Source of the DNA: Catenulispora sp. MAP5-51
Lineage (GTDB): Bacteria > Actinomycetota > Actinomycetes > Streptomycetales > Catenulisporaceae
Reading direction: 5' to 3'
Length of the DNA: 64,000 nucleotides
Assembly: GCF_041261205.1 (NCBI RefSeq)
Contig: NZ_JBGCCH010000007.1
Coordinates: forward strand, 124,001-188,000
The translations under genes and the position numbers were made by a program. The stretch's first letter is position 1. Every line of letters begins with the position of its first letter. Shown here piece after piece: positions 41,505 to 51,669 of this stretch. A model generated the notes under the pieces. The model was not told the DNA's origin, searched no databases, and saw only the letters and a program-made list of their open reading frames with translations.

Positions 41505-42082
41505 CGTCCGGCTGCCGCTGCCGCTGCCGCTGCCGCTGCCGCTGCCGCTGCCGCTGCCGCTGCCGCTGCCGCTGCCGCCAGGACCGCCTCGGCGACCTCC
41601 GCCGGAGGCCGGGTGCCGTCGATGATCGTCGCGCCGAGGCTCCGATAGACGGACTCGGCGCGGCTGTTGTGGTCCAGGGCCGCGGCCAGTTCCTCCGGAT
41701 GCTGCCCGAAGCTGTTGTTCGTGCGGGTCCGGAGGCGGTGGCGCAGCGTCCGCTCGTCGATCACGAGGCAGACCACGAGATCGAACAGATCTCGGACCTC
41801 GTCCTCGTTCTCGGCCGATCCACACAGGAACGCGGTGTCGTCCCGCATCCGTGCGGCCAGTTCCTCAACGCGTTCGCGGCTGATCCGCCACCCGAACCGG
41901 TCGAGCCAGCCGGCGGGCACCGGATCCGGCGGATCGGTGACGGACTGCCCGCTCGCGCGGTCCGCCCAGTGGCTGTAGCCGTCCCAGTCGGCGTCGAAAG
42001 CCGCCAGGCCCCGACCCTTCAAGACATCGCAAAGGGTTGACTTGCCGACCCCCGAGTTGCCGGTCACCCACACCAAGGTCAC
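41501..42082 (-). CDS. P-loop kinase-like protein with polyalanine tail
   Basis: 193 residues. Walker A GNSGVGKST (residues 8-16), then DADWDGYSHWADR and a C-terminal NNSFGQHPEELAAALDHNSRAESVYRSLGATIIDG of the AAA/adenylate-kinase-like small P-loop family (AAA_18/AAA_33 type). Its substrate is unknown. The C-terminus is a run of about 25 Ala from an 11-unit GCTGCC repeat. Its TAG stop overlaps the MDR gene's TAA within CTAA. Divergent from the response regulator with a 24-bp intergenic gap. Confidence 0.82.
   Translation of the reverse strand: MTLVWVTGNSGVGKSTLCDVLKGRGLAAFDADWDGYSHWADRASGQSVTDPPDPVPAGWLDRFGWRISRERVEELAARMRDDTAFLCGSAENEDEVRDLFDLVVCLVIDERTLRHRLRTRTNNSFGQHPEELAAALDHNSRAESVYRSLGATIIDGTRPPAEVAEAVLAAAAAAAAAAAAAAAAAAAAAAAGR
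41511..41576. repeat. Hexanucleotide microsatellite, 11 perfect units of GCTGCC
   Basis: 66 bp of perfect GCTGCC repeat at the 3' end of the kinase-like gene, read as Ala-Ala pairs on the minus strand. Slippage in steps of 6 bp keeps the frame and changes the tail by two residues per unit. Confidence 0.97.
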
Positions 42083-42106
42083 CCCTCAAGCGTAGGGTCT
42101 CGCGCC

Positions 42107-42841
42107 ATGACACCTGGCGCGGGCGCATTCGTACTGGTCGCCGAGGACGATGCGAAGCAGGCCGAGCTCGTCCGGCGCTACCTGCAGCGCGAGGACCACG
42201 CGGTCCTCGTGGTCGCCGACGGGCGCGCGGCGATCGACCAGATCCGCAGCAGACGCCCCGATCTGCTCATCCTCGACGTGATGATGCCCGAACTCGACGG
42301 GCTCGACGTGCTCCGCGTCGTACGGCGGGACTACGACATCCCGATCCTGATGGTGACGGCCCGGTCCGCGGCCGACGACAAGCTCGCGGGGTTCGACCTC
42401 GGCGCCGACGACTACCTCACCAAGCCCTACGACCCCCGGGAACTGATGGCGCGCGTGCGCTCCCTGCTCCGGCGCGCGCAGGCTTCGGGCGGCTCAGGCG
42501 GCTCGGGCGGCTCGGCCGTTCTGCCGTTGCGGGTCGGGCCGCTCTCCCTGGACCAGGTCCGCCACGAGGTCCGGCTGGCCGGACGGCGCGTCGAGTGCAC
42601 CCCCGCCGAGTTCCGCCTCCTGGAGACCCTGATGTCCAGCCCCGGCCGGGTCTTCAGCCGCCGGCAGCTGCTCGATCGGGCGCACGGCCCGGACAGCTTC
42701 GTCACCGACCGCACCGCCGACGCCCACGTGAAGAATCTGCGCCGCAAGATCGAGGCGGATGCCCGCAATCCCGTGCTCCTGCAGACGGTCTACGGCGTGG
42801 GCTATCGGATCGCCGACGGTCACCAGGCCCCCGATGTCTAG
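42107..42841 (+). CDS. OmpR-family response regulator
   Basis: 244 residues. TAGGGT (42093-42098) lies 8 nt before ATG 42107, so near-leaderless. Receiver domain 1-120: acidic pair in VLVAEDD, phospho-acceptor Asp57 in LLILDVMMPELDG, Lys106 in [19 protein letters not shown] linker (~125-133) joins the OmpR winged-helix domain (LSLDQVRHEVRLAGRRVECTPAEFRLLETLMSSPGRVFSRRQLLD, DAHVKNLRRKIE, TVYGVGYRI). First gene of a six-gene operon; the kinase start overlaps its stop by 8 bp. Confidence 0.97.
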   Translation: MTPGAGAFVLVAEDDAKQAELVRRYLQREDHAVLVVADGRAAIDQIRSRRPDLLILDVMMPELDGLDVLRVVRRDYDIPILMVTARSAADDKLAGFDLGADDYLTKPYDPRELMARVRSLLRRAQASGGSGGSGGSAVLPLRVGPLSLDQVRHEVRLAGRRVECTPAEFRLLETLMSSPGRVFSRRQLLDRAHGPDSFVTDRTADAHVKNLRRKIEADARNPVLLQTVYGVGYRIADGHQAPDV

Positions 42842-44615
42842 GTTCGGCCTGCGCACCCGTCTCCTGGCCGGCACGATCCTGGTCGCCGCGAGCGCGGTCG
42901 CGGCCACCGCGTGGCTGTCGGTGCAGCGCGCGACCACCTCCATAGCGCAGCAGGAGAACAGCATCCGCCAGGCCTATCCCCTGGTGTACGAAGCAGTGGT
43001 CGACTACGCGGCCACCCACACGACCTGGTCCACGGTCGGCCCGGTCCTGGCCGAGCTGGCGCAGGAACTCGGCGTCCGCGTCGTCGTGACCCCGGTCGGC
43101 GCCGCGCCGATCGAGAGCTCGCCGGCGTCGGCCGCGGACCCGCGCGGCGCGGAGCCCTCGGTGGCCATCGATCCGCTGACCGTCGACAACGCGCTGGCCG
43201 CGACACATTTCCCGGACGGCATCGACCCGAAGGTCACCAGCCCCTTCCTGCTGACCACCCAGGAACACGCCGATCTGGAGATCGTCGTGGAGAAGGCGGC
43301 GGCCTGCCTGCGCGCCACCGGTCTGGACACGGGTGTCTCGGAGGTCGTCGCCACCGGCCGGCCCTATCTGCTGGTCCCGCTGGAGAACGCGGCGAAGCAG
43401 TGCCGGGCCGTGCTGGACGAGACCGGCGGCTACGTGGGCTTCGAAGACTCGCCCTCGATCAGGCCCACCGCGACCGAACAGACGGCGCTGGGGCAGTTGG
43501 AAGCCTCGATGAAGGGGTGTGTCACCGGCGGTCCGATGAAGCTTGCCCTGACCGGCGCCGGCGAGGTCACCGTCGTCGCGGGCCCGGCGGACAGCGAGCG
43601 GGACCAGACGTGCCTGCTCAACGCGCGGCGCCTCCAGCTGCGGCCCTACGTCGCCCCGGCCGCGTTCATGGAGGCCATGCCGCTCGGCCACGCCGACGGC
43701 CAGGCGGCCGTCGGCCTGTCCTCGGCCGACACCTGGCGGATCGCGGGGGTGGCGACGCTCGTGGTCCTGCTGACGGTCGGAGTCGCGATGCTCTTGGCGA
43801 ACCGCGTGATCCGGCCGGTCCGCGTCCTCACCGAGGCGACCCGGCGAATGCGCGCCGGGGACGGCACGGCGCGGGCCGCGACCAGCGCGCGCTGGGAGAT
43901 CGCCGAACTGACGACGGCCTTCAACGAGATGGCCGAGGATGTCGCCCGGACCGACCGGCAGCGCAAGGAACTCGTCAACGACATCTCGCACGAACTGCGG
44001 ACCCCGCTGAGCACGATCAAAGGCTGGCTGATCGCCGCGAACGACGGCGTCGCCGCCCTGGACACCGACCTCGTCTCCTCGCTGCTGGAGGAGACCCAGC
44101 TGCTCCAGCACCTGGTCGACGACCTGCGGGACCTCGCCCTCGCCGATGCCGGACAGCTGCGCCTGGAACCGGCCGAGCTCGACCTCGGCGAACTGCTCCG
44201 GCACATCGCGGCGGTCGGCGGCGGACGCGCGAGCGTCGAGGCGGCGCCGGATCTGCGGGTGGTCGCGGACCCGATGCGGCTCCGTCAGGCGGTGGGGAAC
44301 CTCGTGGCCAACGCCGAGCGCCACACGCCGCCCGACGGACGGATCACGCTGCGCGCGTACCGGAGCGGTGCGGCCGTTCTTGTGGAAGTGGCCGACACCG
44401 GGCCCGGGATCGCCGAGGCCGACCTGTCTTCGGTCTTCGACCGCTTCTGGCGTGCGGACAAGTCGCGGAACCGCCGGACCGGTGGCAGCGGACTGGGACT
44501 GGCCATCGTGCGCCAGCTCGTCGAGGCGCACGACGGCGAAGTCAGTGTCGCGAGCGCGCCGGGCGCGGGTGCCACGTTCACCATCCGCCTTCCGGTGGCG
44601 AAGGAACCCGCATAG
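42834..44615 (+). CDS. Sensor histidine kinase (HAMP-HisKA-HATPase)
   Basis: 593 residues. TM1 ~8-28 (LLAGTILVAASAVAATAWLSV), an unusually large extracytoplasmic sensor (~30-300) with several Cys, TM2 ~302-325 (IAGVATLVVLLTVGVAMLLA), HAMP, HisKA with phosphoacceptor His in NDISHELRTPLSTIKGW (~385), and a HATPase_c with N box NLVANAERHTP, G1 DTGPGI and G2 GGSGLGLAIV. ATG overlaps the response regulator stop by 8 bp. The large sensor suggests detection of a peptide or wall fragment; followed by an exporter-like module it resembles a BceS- or CseC-type envelope-stress sensor. Confidence 0.95.
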   Translation: MSRFGLRTRLLAGTILVAASAVAATAWLSVQRATTSIAQQENSIRQAYPLVYEAVVDYAATHTTWSTVGPVLAELAQELGVRVVVTPVGAAPIESSPASAADPRGAEPSVAIDPLTVDNALAATHFPDGIDPKVTSPFLLTTQEHADLEIVVEKAAACLRATGLDTGVSEVVATGRPYLLVPLENAAKQCRAVLDETGGYVGFEDSPSIRPTATEQTALGQLEASMKGCVTGGPMKLALTGAGEVTVVAGPADSERDQTCLLNARRLQLRPYVAPAAFMEAMPLGHADGQAAVGLSSADTWRIAGVATLVVLLTVGVAMLLANRVIRPVRVLTEATRRMRAGDGTARAATSARWEIAELTTAFNEMAEDVARTDRQRKELVNDISHELRTPLSTIKGWLIAANDGVAALDTDLVSSLLEETQLLQHLVDDLRDLALADAGQLRLEPAELDLGELLRHIAAVGGGRASVEAAPDLRVVADPMRLRQAVGNLVANAERHTPPDGRITLRAYRSGAAVLVEVADTGPGIAEADLSSVFDRFWRADKSRNRRTGGSGLGLAIVRQLVEAHDGEVSVASAPGAGATFTIRLPVAKEPA

Positions 44616-44659
44616 CGATCGCACAAGTTCTTCGCATTTGCTCGACAGGCTCGTGCGCT

Positions 44660-45274
44660 GTGAAAACACATACCTGGTTCGTCCGGTCTCTGGCCGGCGG
44701 CGTTCTGGCCATATCCACGCTGGCGTCGGCCGCGTGCGGGTCGGGCGGGTCCTCGTCGTCGGCACAGCCGCAGGCCCAAGTCCCTACCTTGGCCACGTCC
44801 GCCGCCGTTCCCGCCTCCGCCACCTCGACCGCTGCCGCCACCGGTGCGGCGCCGACGGCGGGCACGCCCGCCAGCGCCGCACGGCCGCGCCTCACCCTCG
44901 ACATGACCAACACCCAGATCAGCGCGCTGTACGACCGGTACAGCCAATGCGAGGCCAGAAACGGCTACAGCAAACAGAAGAACGTCGAGGACCAGGCCGC
45001 CCGGACGAAGGCCGAGAACGCCTGTGTGGGCGACGATCCGCTGCCGCCCTGGCAGCTGGACGCCAGCAATCCCAAGGCCGCCGACTTCGTGCACGCGGTC
45101 GTTCAGTGCCTGCGCGACAAGGGGGTCCAGTACGTTTCCACGTCGGCGCCTGAAGGCGGCCAGTACGGGATCTCCTTCGGCGGACCCGACAACGACTCGC
45201 AGTCGATCACCTTGGGCATGCAGGACACGCCGGAGTGCGAGAAGCAGGTCGCCGCTCAAGGGATCGGTTCCTGA
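44660..45274 (+). CDS. Putative lipoprotein of the two-component/ABC operon
   Basis: 204 residues from GTG 44660. Signal peptide VKTHTWFVRSLAGGVLAISTLASAACGSGG with Cys in a weak lipobox (SAAC), then a long Ala/Thr/Ser spacer. The mature domain (LTLDMTNTQISALYDRYSQCEARNGYSKQKNV...DAVVQCLRDKGVQYVS) has four conserved-looking Cys. I do not recognise the family. Its place between the kinase and the membrane-fusion adaptor (1-bp gap to the latter) suggests a ligand-presenting or sensing partner. In Streptomyces similar lipoproteins modulate kinases such as CseC; this is an analogy only. Confidence 0.75.
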   Translation: MKTHTWFVRSLAGGVLAISTLASAACGSGGSSSSAQPQAQVPTLATSAAVPASATSTAAATGAAPTAGTPASAARPRLTLDMTNTQISALYDRYSQCEARNGYSKQKNVEDQAARTKAENACVGDDPLPPWQLDASNPKAADFVHAVVQCLRDKGVQYVSTSAPEGGQYGISFGGPDNDSQSITLGMQDTPECEKQVAAQGIGS

Positions 45275-45275
45275 G

Positions 45276-46372
45276 GTGCGTACGTGGCTCCTCGCCGCGC
45301 TCGGGATCGTGGTCGTCTCCGCGGTCGCCGCCACCGCGGTCTACATGCTGCGGTTCCATCCGACGGCGCCGCCCGCGGCCAAGCCCGCACCGCCGCAGAC
45401 GACCACCATCACGCGCAGCGACCTGTCCACCACCGTCACGCTCCAGGGCGCCCTCGGGTACGGCACGAGCACGCCCTTCACCGGCCGCAAGAGCGGGACC
45501 ATTACGTGGCTCCCGGCCGTCGGCGTGGTGGTGGGTCAGGGCCAGACGCTCTATAGCGTCGACGCACAGCCTGTGATCCTGTTCCTCGGCTCCACTCCGC
45601 TCTACCGCGCCATCAACGCTCAGGCCACGCCGGGTCCGGATATCGCGGAAGTCAACGCGAACCTGCGATCCCTGGGATACGCCGTCGCGCCGAAGGGCGA
45701 CGCTTACACGTCGGGTACCGAGGACGCGCTCAAGAAGTGGCAGCTGAGCAAAGGACTGGCGGGCAACGGCACGCTGGCGATCGGCGATCTCGCCGTCCTG
45801 CCCGCACCGGTGCGGGTCGCCACGCTCGACGCGCAGCTCGGCGCCGCGGCCGCGGCGGACGTGCTGAGCCTGAGTTCGACCACGAAACACGTCACGGTCT
45901 CCGTCGATCCCCGGCAGGTCGACACCAGTGTGCTGACTCAGGGGCTGAAGGTGTCGCTGGCTTTGCCGGACAACAAGCAGACCACCGGGACCGTGTCCGC
46001 GCTGAGCTCGCCGGGTGCGGCGGCGCAGGCCGGATCCTCGGCGGGCGGCGGCGGCAGTGGTGGCTCCGGCGGTGGCGGCGCGGGTGCCGGCGGACCGTCG
46101 ATGACCGTCGACGTCGCCGACCAGTCCGCGCTGTCCGGCATGGACTCCGGCTCGGTCGGGGTCACCGTGACCACGGGCTCGGTGGCCAACGTCCTCGCCG
46201 TGCCGGTCGAGGCGCTGGTCGCGGTTCAGGGCGGCGGCTACGCGGTGCAGGTGGTCACCGGCACCGGGCAGACCAGCACGCTCGTCGGGGTGCAGACCGG
46301 GCTGTTCGCGAACGGGCTCGTGCAGATCTCCGGACAGGGCATCACCGAGGGCCTGAAGGTCGTGACCGTCTC

Positions 46373-46376
<4 letters not shown>
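45276..46376 (+). CDS. HlyD-type membrane fusion adaptor with peptidoglycan-binding motif
   Basis: 366 residues from GTG. N-terminal anchor [25 protein letters not shown], a lipoyl-like/HlyD hairpin region ([52 protein letters not shown]), a PG_binding_1-like stretch ([40 protein letters not shown], ~130-170), then a Gly-Ser rich linker and a C-terminal beta domain ([19 protein letters not shown]). Periplasm-like adaptor of a MacAB-type pump; actinobacteria lack TolC, so it probably bridges to the wall. GTGA overlap with the ATPase gene. Confidence 0.88.
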
Positions 46377-47124
<748 letters not shown>

Positions 47125-47128
<4 letters not shown>

Positions 47129-48360
47129 GCCGCCGCGCCACCCGTTCCCAGTCCTCGGTTTCCGCCGTCCGCCTTTCGCCGGCCGACGTCCTCGGGCTGG
47201 GCCTGCTCGGACCGCGCACGCGCAAGATGCGGGCGGTCCTGTCCTCCCTCGGCATCTCGATCGGGATCGCCACCGTGATCATGGTGGTCGGCATCCCGGC
47301 GTCCTCCCAGCGCGCCCTGAACGACCAGCTCGCCGCCCTGGGCACGAACCTGCTCAGCGCCCAGGCCACGATCGACCAGGACACCCAGACCCTGCCGCCG
47401 GTGCCGGAGACGGCCGCGGCGATGGTGGCCAGGATCCCGCCGGTGGAGCAGGTCAGCGAGGTCGCCAACACGCACGCCGGCGTCCGCCGCTCCCAGGCCG
47501 TCCCGGCCAAGGACGACACCGGCCTGACGGTCCTGGCCGCGCAGGGCTACGACCTGCCCGCGGTGATCGGCACGAGCCCGGCCGCCGGCCACTACCTGAA
47601 CGCCTCGGACGAGGCCTTCCCCACCGTGGTCCTCGGCTCCGAGGCGGCCACCTGGCTGGGCATCACGACCCTGACCCCGGGCGCCCCCGCGCCCCAGCTC
47701 TGGATCGGCTCCCAGACCTTCACCGTCATCGGCATCCTCGCCGCCAGCCCTCTGGCCCCCGAGATCCAGCAGTCGGTGATCGTCGGCTGGGACGCGGCCC
47801 GCCACTACCTGGCCTTCGACGAGCATCCGACGCAGCTGTACGCGCGGGTCCGGGAATCGCAGATCTACGCGGTCCAGGCCGTCCTGGCCGCGACGATCTA
47901 CCCGCAGAACCCGGGCCGGATCATGGTCGCCCAACCCTCGGCCGCCCTGGCGGCCAAGAAGCTGACCGAGACGGCGCTGTCGGGCCTCTTCCTCGGCCTG
48001 GCCGGCGTGGCCCTCCTGGTCGGCGCGGTCGGCGTGGCCAACACGATGATCGTCTCAGTCCTCGAACGCCGGAAGGAGATCGGCCTGCGCCGGGCCCTGG
48101 GAGCCACCCGCCGCCAGATCAGAGGCCAGTTCCTCACCGAATCGGTCCTCCTGTGCCTCCTGGGCGGCCTGGCCGGCGCCGCGGTGGGCGTCCTGGGCAC
48201 CGCCGGCTACGCGATGTCGCGCGACTGGCCCGCCGTCATCCCGGCCGAAGCCGTCGCCGGCGGCGTCGCGGCCGCACTCGTGGTCGGCGTCCTGGCCGGC
48301 GTGCAGCCGGCGGTCCGCGCCTCGCGGCTGCCGCCCACGGAGGCCTTGGCGACCGTATAA
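47125..48360 (+). CDS. ABC transporter permease (MacB/FtsX type)
   Basis: 411 residues. A short cytosolic N-terminus, TM1 ([21 protein letters not shown]), a large extracytoplasmic MacB_PCD-like domain (~60-265), then three TMs including FtsX motif [35 protein letters not shown] and [20 protein letters not shown]. With the adaptor and ATPase it forms a tripartite-like export complex. Last gene of the operon that starts with the response regulator; the following SMI1 gene has its own promoter. Confidence 0.95.
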
Positions 48361-48398
48361 GGCCTCGACTGTCCCCGCGGAATCGCTAGGGTTGGCGC

Positions 48399-49028
48399 GT
48401 GATCGCCGACGAAGGCACAACACTGGGAACCGAGGCCGCCCGCCGGCTGGCCGAGCTGACCGAGCTGAATGAGGGCGCCTGGGTGATCGAACCCGGCCTG
48501 ACCCCCGCGGAGTTCGACCGCGTCGAGCACGAGTTCGGCTTCCAGTTCGCCGCCGACCACCGCGCCTTCCTGGCCGCCGGCCTCCCGGTGAGCGTGCCCC
48601 ACGACGACCCGCCCGGCGTCTTCAGCACCTGGCGCGAGCCCTGGCCCGACTGGCGCGACGCAGACCCCGTCAAACTCCGGGAGCAGCTGGACCACCCGGC
48701 ACAGGGCGTGCTGTTCGACGTCGAGAACAACCGCCTCTGGCACGACACCTGGGGCCCCCGCCCGGAGGCCATGCCGGAGGCACTGGCGATCGCCCGCGAG
48801 GCGCTCACCCAGGTCCCGGTCCTGGTCCCGGTATACGGGCACCGGTTCCTGCCGGCCGGACAAGGCACCTTCGGCCACCCGGTGCTGTCGGTGTGGCAGA
48901 CCGACATCATCTGCTACGGCCTCGATATAGCCGACTACATCGGGCAGGAGTTCGGCGGCCGCGGGCTGCACTTCGACGATCAGGCGGAGCCGCGGGTGAC
49001 GGTGCCGTTCTGGCGGGACTTCGTGTGA
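48399..49028 (+). CDS. SMI1/KNR4 family protein
   Basis: 209 residues from GTG 48399; TAGGGT (48387-48392) ends 6 nt before it (leaderless). SMI1/KNR4 fold (SUKH superfamily): WVIEPGLTPAEFDRVEHEFGFQFAADHRAFLAAGLPV, then FSTWREPWPDW and PVYGHRFLPAG with SVWQTDIICYGLDIADYI. SUKH proteins are often immunity proteins of contact-dependent toxins or polymorphic toxin islands; no toxin is adjacent here, so it may be an orphan immunity or housekeeping member. Confidence 0.85.
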   Translation: MIADEGTTLGTEAARRLAELTELNEGAWVIEPGLTPAEFDRVEHEFGFQFAADHRAFLAAGLPVSVPHDDPPGVFSTWREPWPDWRDADPVKLREQLDHPAQGVLFDVENNRLWHDTWGPRPEAMPEALAIAREALTQVPVLVPVYGHRFLPAGQGTFGHPVLSVWQTDIICYGLDIADYIGQEFGGRGLHFDDQAEPRVTVPFWRDFV

Positions 49029-49050
49029 CGGGGAACGGCTGTGGCCTGAC

Positions 49051-51669
49051 TCAGCTCTGAGCCATGTCCACGAACCGCGAGTAGTGACCCTGGAAAGCCA
49101 CGGTGATGTTCGCGGTCGGACCGTTACGGTGCTTGGCCACGATCAGGTCGGCCTCGCCGGCGCGCGGCGACTCCCGCTCGTAGGCGTCCTCGCGGTGCAG
49201 CAGGATGATGACGTCCGCGTCCTGCTCCAGGGAGCCGGACTCGCGCAGGTCGCTCATCATCGGGCGCTTGTCGGTGCGCTGTTCGGGGCCGCGGTTCAGC
49301 TGGCTGATGGCGATGACCGGGACTTCGAGTTCCTTGGCCAGCAGCTTCAGCGACCGGGAGATCTCCGAGACCTCCTGCTGCCGGTTGTCGGGCCGCTTGG
49401 AGTTGCTGGCGCTGTGCTGCATCAGCTGCATATAGTCGATGATCACCAGCTGCAGGCCATGACGCTGCTTCAGCCGCCGGGCCTTGGCCCGGATCTCCAT
49501 CATCGACATGTTCGGCGAGTCGTCGATGAACAGCGGCGCCTCGGACACCGGCCCCATGCGCCGCGCCAGCCGCGCCCAGTCCTCGTCGGTCATCGTGCCG
49601 CTGCGCATGTGGTGCAGGGCCACCCGGGCCTCGGCGGACAGCAGACGCATGATGATCTCGTTGCGGCCCATTTCGAGGGAGAAGATGACGCAGGTCAGGT
49701 TGTTCTTGATGGAGCAGCTGCGGGCCAGGTCCAGGCCGAGGGTCGAGTTGTGGGTCGGGATCCACGACTTGCCGGCCAGGTAGAGGTGGTCGCCGTTGTC
49801 GACCTCGACGCAGCGCACCGGCACCGACTCGATCCGCCGGACGTCGGTGACGTACCGCTGCCGGGTCGTCGGGTGGTTCCGAGTGGTCTGGCGCTCGAGT
49901 TTGCGGGTGAGCCGGAACACCGGCTCTGCCGGGGTGAACGTGACGATGTAAGCCGTCGACGTCGCCTCGGAACGCCCGGCGACGCGCTTGGTCGTCATGG
50001 CCGCCCGGTAGCCGAGGCTGAGGATCAGTTCGTGCGCGTCCGCCGCCAGTTGCCGGTTCGTCACCGAGAACTGGACGGTCCCGGTGCGGTTGACGAAGCC
50101 GTCGGTGTCCAGCAGGCCGGCCAGTAGCGCTCGCCGCTGGCGTACCGAGGCCCGCAGATAGGCCGCCGGGATGTGCTTGTCGCCCAGGACGCCCATCGAG
50201 CGCAGGAGCCCCTGAACGGTGCCGTGGGCGTTGTGGCAGGTCTGGCAGCGCCGCAGGCCGCTCGACGGTCCGCCGCAGTCCGGGCACGTGGGCGCCGCGA
50301 TGGGAGCGCTGACGAACCGCGCCCGCCCCCCGCACGCCCGGCCGCAGGTCCGGACCTGCGACGTCTTCGGCACGAACAAGCCGCCGCACACAGCGCAGGC
50401 ACGCTCGGCAGGGCTGGCTGGCACCGGGAACCTCAGCGAGTAGCACAGCTGGCCGTTCGGCGAGACGACGAAGCCCTCAGCCTCCAGATTCGCGACGATC
50501 TCCGGATCGGCGGTGGTGAAGCGGGCGGCGTCCGTGTGCCCGTCACCCAGCCACACGCCGAGGGCGTACGGAGACAGCGGCAGGTTCGCCTCGGGGAGCT
50601 CCGCCGCGGAAGCCACCGGCACCGAGTGGTTCAGCCGTTGCTCGGCCGTCTCGCAGCGCAGGGTCCGGGCGATCTCCTCGGTCGTCTTCACCGAGCCGGT
50701 TTCGCCCGGGAGTCGCGGGCTGCCGGCGGCGCCGACCAACGCTTCCCGGGGGGCGCGCCGCGATGCCCTGGTCTCCGTGAACCACTGGTGCTGTCCGTCG
50801 GCGACGATGACCGAGCCGTCGGAGAACTCGACCTCGTAGCAGGGCCGACCGGTCATGATCTCGGTCGCGGCCACCACGCGGGTGGGCTTTCCGTCGGCAC
50901 CGAGCAGCAGGTCGCCGACCCGGACGGTGCCCATCGTCGTCCAGCCGCCCGGGGTGGGCAGCGGGGTGTCCAGCGCCAGCGCCTTGCCGATGGCGGGCCG
51001 CGCCGCGATGATCACCATCTGCCCCGGGTGCAGGCCGTTGGTCAGGGCGTCCAGGTCGTGGAAGCCGGTGGGGACGCCGGTCATCTGGCCGGAGCGGTTG
51101 GAGATCGACTCGATCTCGTCGAGGGCGCCCTCCATCGCGTCGGCCAGGGGGATGAAGTCCTCGCTGGTGCTGCCGTCGGTGACCTGGTACATCTCCTGCT
51201 GGGCGGCGTCGACGATCTGCTCGACGTCGCTGCCGTCGGTGCTGTAGCCCATCTGGACGATGCGGGTGCCCGCCTCGACCAGGCGGCGCAGGACGGCCCG
51301 CTCCTTGACGATCTCGGCGTAGTAGCCGGCGTTGGCGGCTGTGGGGACCGAGTTGATCAGGGTGTGCAGATAGGGTGCGCCGCCGATGCGGTTGATGTCA
51401 CCCTTCTTGGTCAGCAGCGCTGCGACGGTGACCGGGTCGGCCGGCTCGCCCCGGCCGTAGAGCTCCAGGATGGCGCCGAAGACGGCCTCGTGGGCGGGCT
51501 TGTAGAAGTCGACCGGCTTGATGACCTCGATGACCTCGGCGATGGCGTCCTTGGACAGGAGCATGCCGCCCAGGACCGACTGCTCGGCCGGGATGTCCTG
51601 CGGCGGTGTGCGTTCGAAGCCGCCCTGGTAGGCCTCGTCGGCGGTGTACGGGAGGTCGTCGATGCTCAT
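49051..51669 (-). CDS. dnaB: Replicative DNA helicase DnaB containing an intein
   Basis: 872 residues as translated; 460 after splicing (229 + 231), normal DnaB size. The N-terminal primase-interaction domain (TPPQDIPAEQSVLGGMLLSKDAIAEV) and linker precede the RecA-type helicase domain. The Walker A motif ARPAIGK|STLGLD is split by the intein between Lys229 and Ser642. The C-extein carries VIIDYMQLM (Walker B), AISQLNRGPEQR and SGSLEQDADVIILLHRED. The protein unwinds DNA at replication forks as a hexamer and cannot work without splicing. Downstream of rpsF-ssb-rpsR-rplI with one interposed gene. Confidence 0.97.
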   Translation of the reverse strand: MSIDDLPYTADEAYQGGFERTPPQDIPAEQSVLGGMLLSKDAIAEVIEVIKPVDFYKPAHEAVFGAILELYGRGEPADPVTVAALLTKKGDINRIGGAPYLHTLINSVPTAANAGYYAEIVKERAVLRRLVEAGTRIVQMGYSTDGSDVEQIVDAAQQEMYQVTDGSTSEDFIPLADAMEGALDEIESISNRSGQMTGVPTGFHDLDALTNGLHPGQMVIIAARPAIGKALALDTPLPTPGGWTTMGTVRVGDLLLGADGKPTRVVAATEIMTGRPCYEVEFSDGSVIVADGQHQWFTETRASRRAPREALVGAAGSPRLPGETGSVKTTEEIARTLRCETAEQRLNHSVPVASAAELPEANLPLSPYALGVWLGDGHTDAARFTTADPEIVANLEAEGFVVSPNGQLCYSLRFPVPASPAERACAVCGGLFVPKTSQVRTCGRACGGRARFVSAPIAAPTCPDCGGPSSGLRRCQTCHNAHGTVQGLLRSMGVLGDKHIPAAYLRASVRQRRALLAGLLDTDGFVNRTGTVQFSVTNRQLAADAHELILSLGYRAAMTTKRVAGRSEATSTAYIVTFTPAEPVFRLTRKLERQTTRNHPTTRQRYVTDVRRIESVPVRCVEVDNGDHLYLAGKSWIPTHNSTLGLDLARSCSIKNNLTCVIFSLEMGRNEIIMRLLSAEARVALHHMRSGTMTDEDWARLARRMGPVSEAPLFIDDSPNMSMMEIRAKARRLKQRHGLQLVIIDYMQLMQHSASNSKRPDNRQQEVSEISRSLKLLAKELEVPVIAISQLNRGPEQRTDKRPMMSDLRESGSLEQDADVIILLHREDAYERESPRAGEADLIVAKHRNGPTANITVAFQGHYSRFVDMAQS
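49747..50982 (-). other. 412-residue class 3-like intein in dnaB, with LAGLIDADG endonuclease and zinc motifs
   Basis: Residues 230-641 of the precursor. It starts with Ala (ALALDTPLPTPGGWTTMG), not Cys or Ser, and ends IPTHN before Ser642. Class 3 triplet: Trp in block B (DGQHQWFTET), Cys in block F (VRCVEVDN), Thr in block G (SWIPTHN). Two LAGLIDADG-like motifs, ALGVWLGDGHTD and LLAGLLDTDGFVN, bracket two zinc-finger-like segments (CAVCGG...CGRACGG and CPDCGG...CQTCH). Insertion is inside the P-loop, a common DnaB intein site. Confidence 0.92.

Noticed and set aside
41511-41576. CRISPR-like repeat
   Set aside because: The hexamer repeat has no spacers and encodes polyalanine.
48399-49028. 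Immunity gene of a polymorphic toxin locus
   Set aside because: No toxin, Rhs or secretion gene lies beside the SMI1/KNR4 gene.
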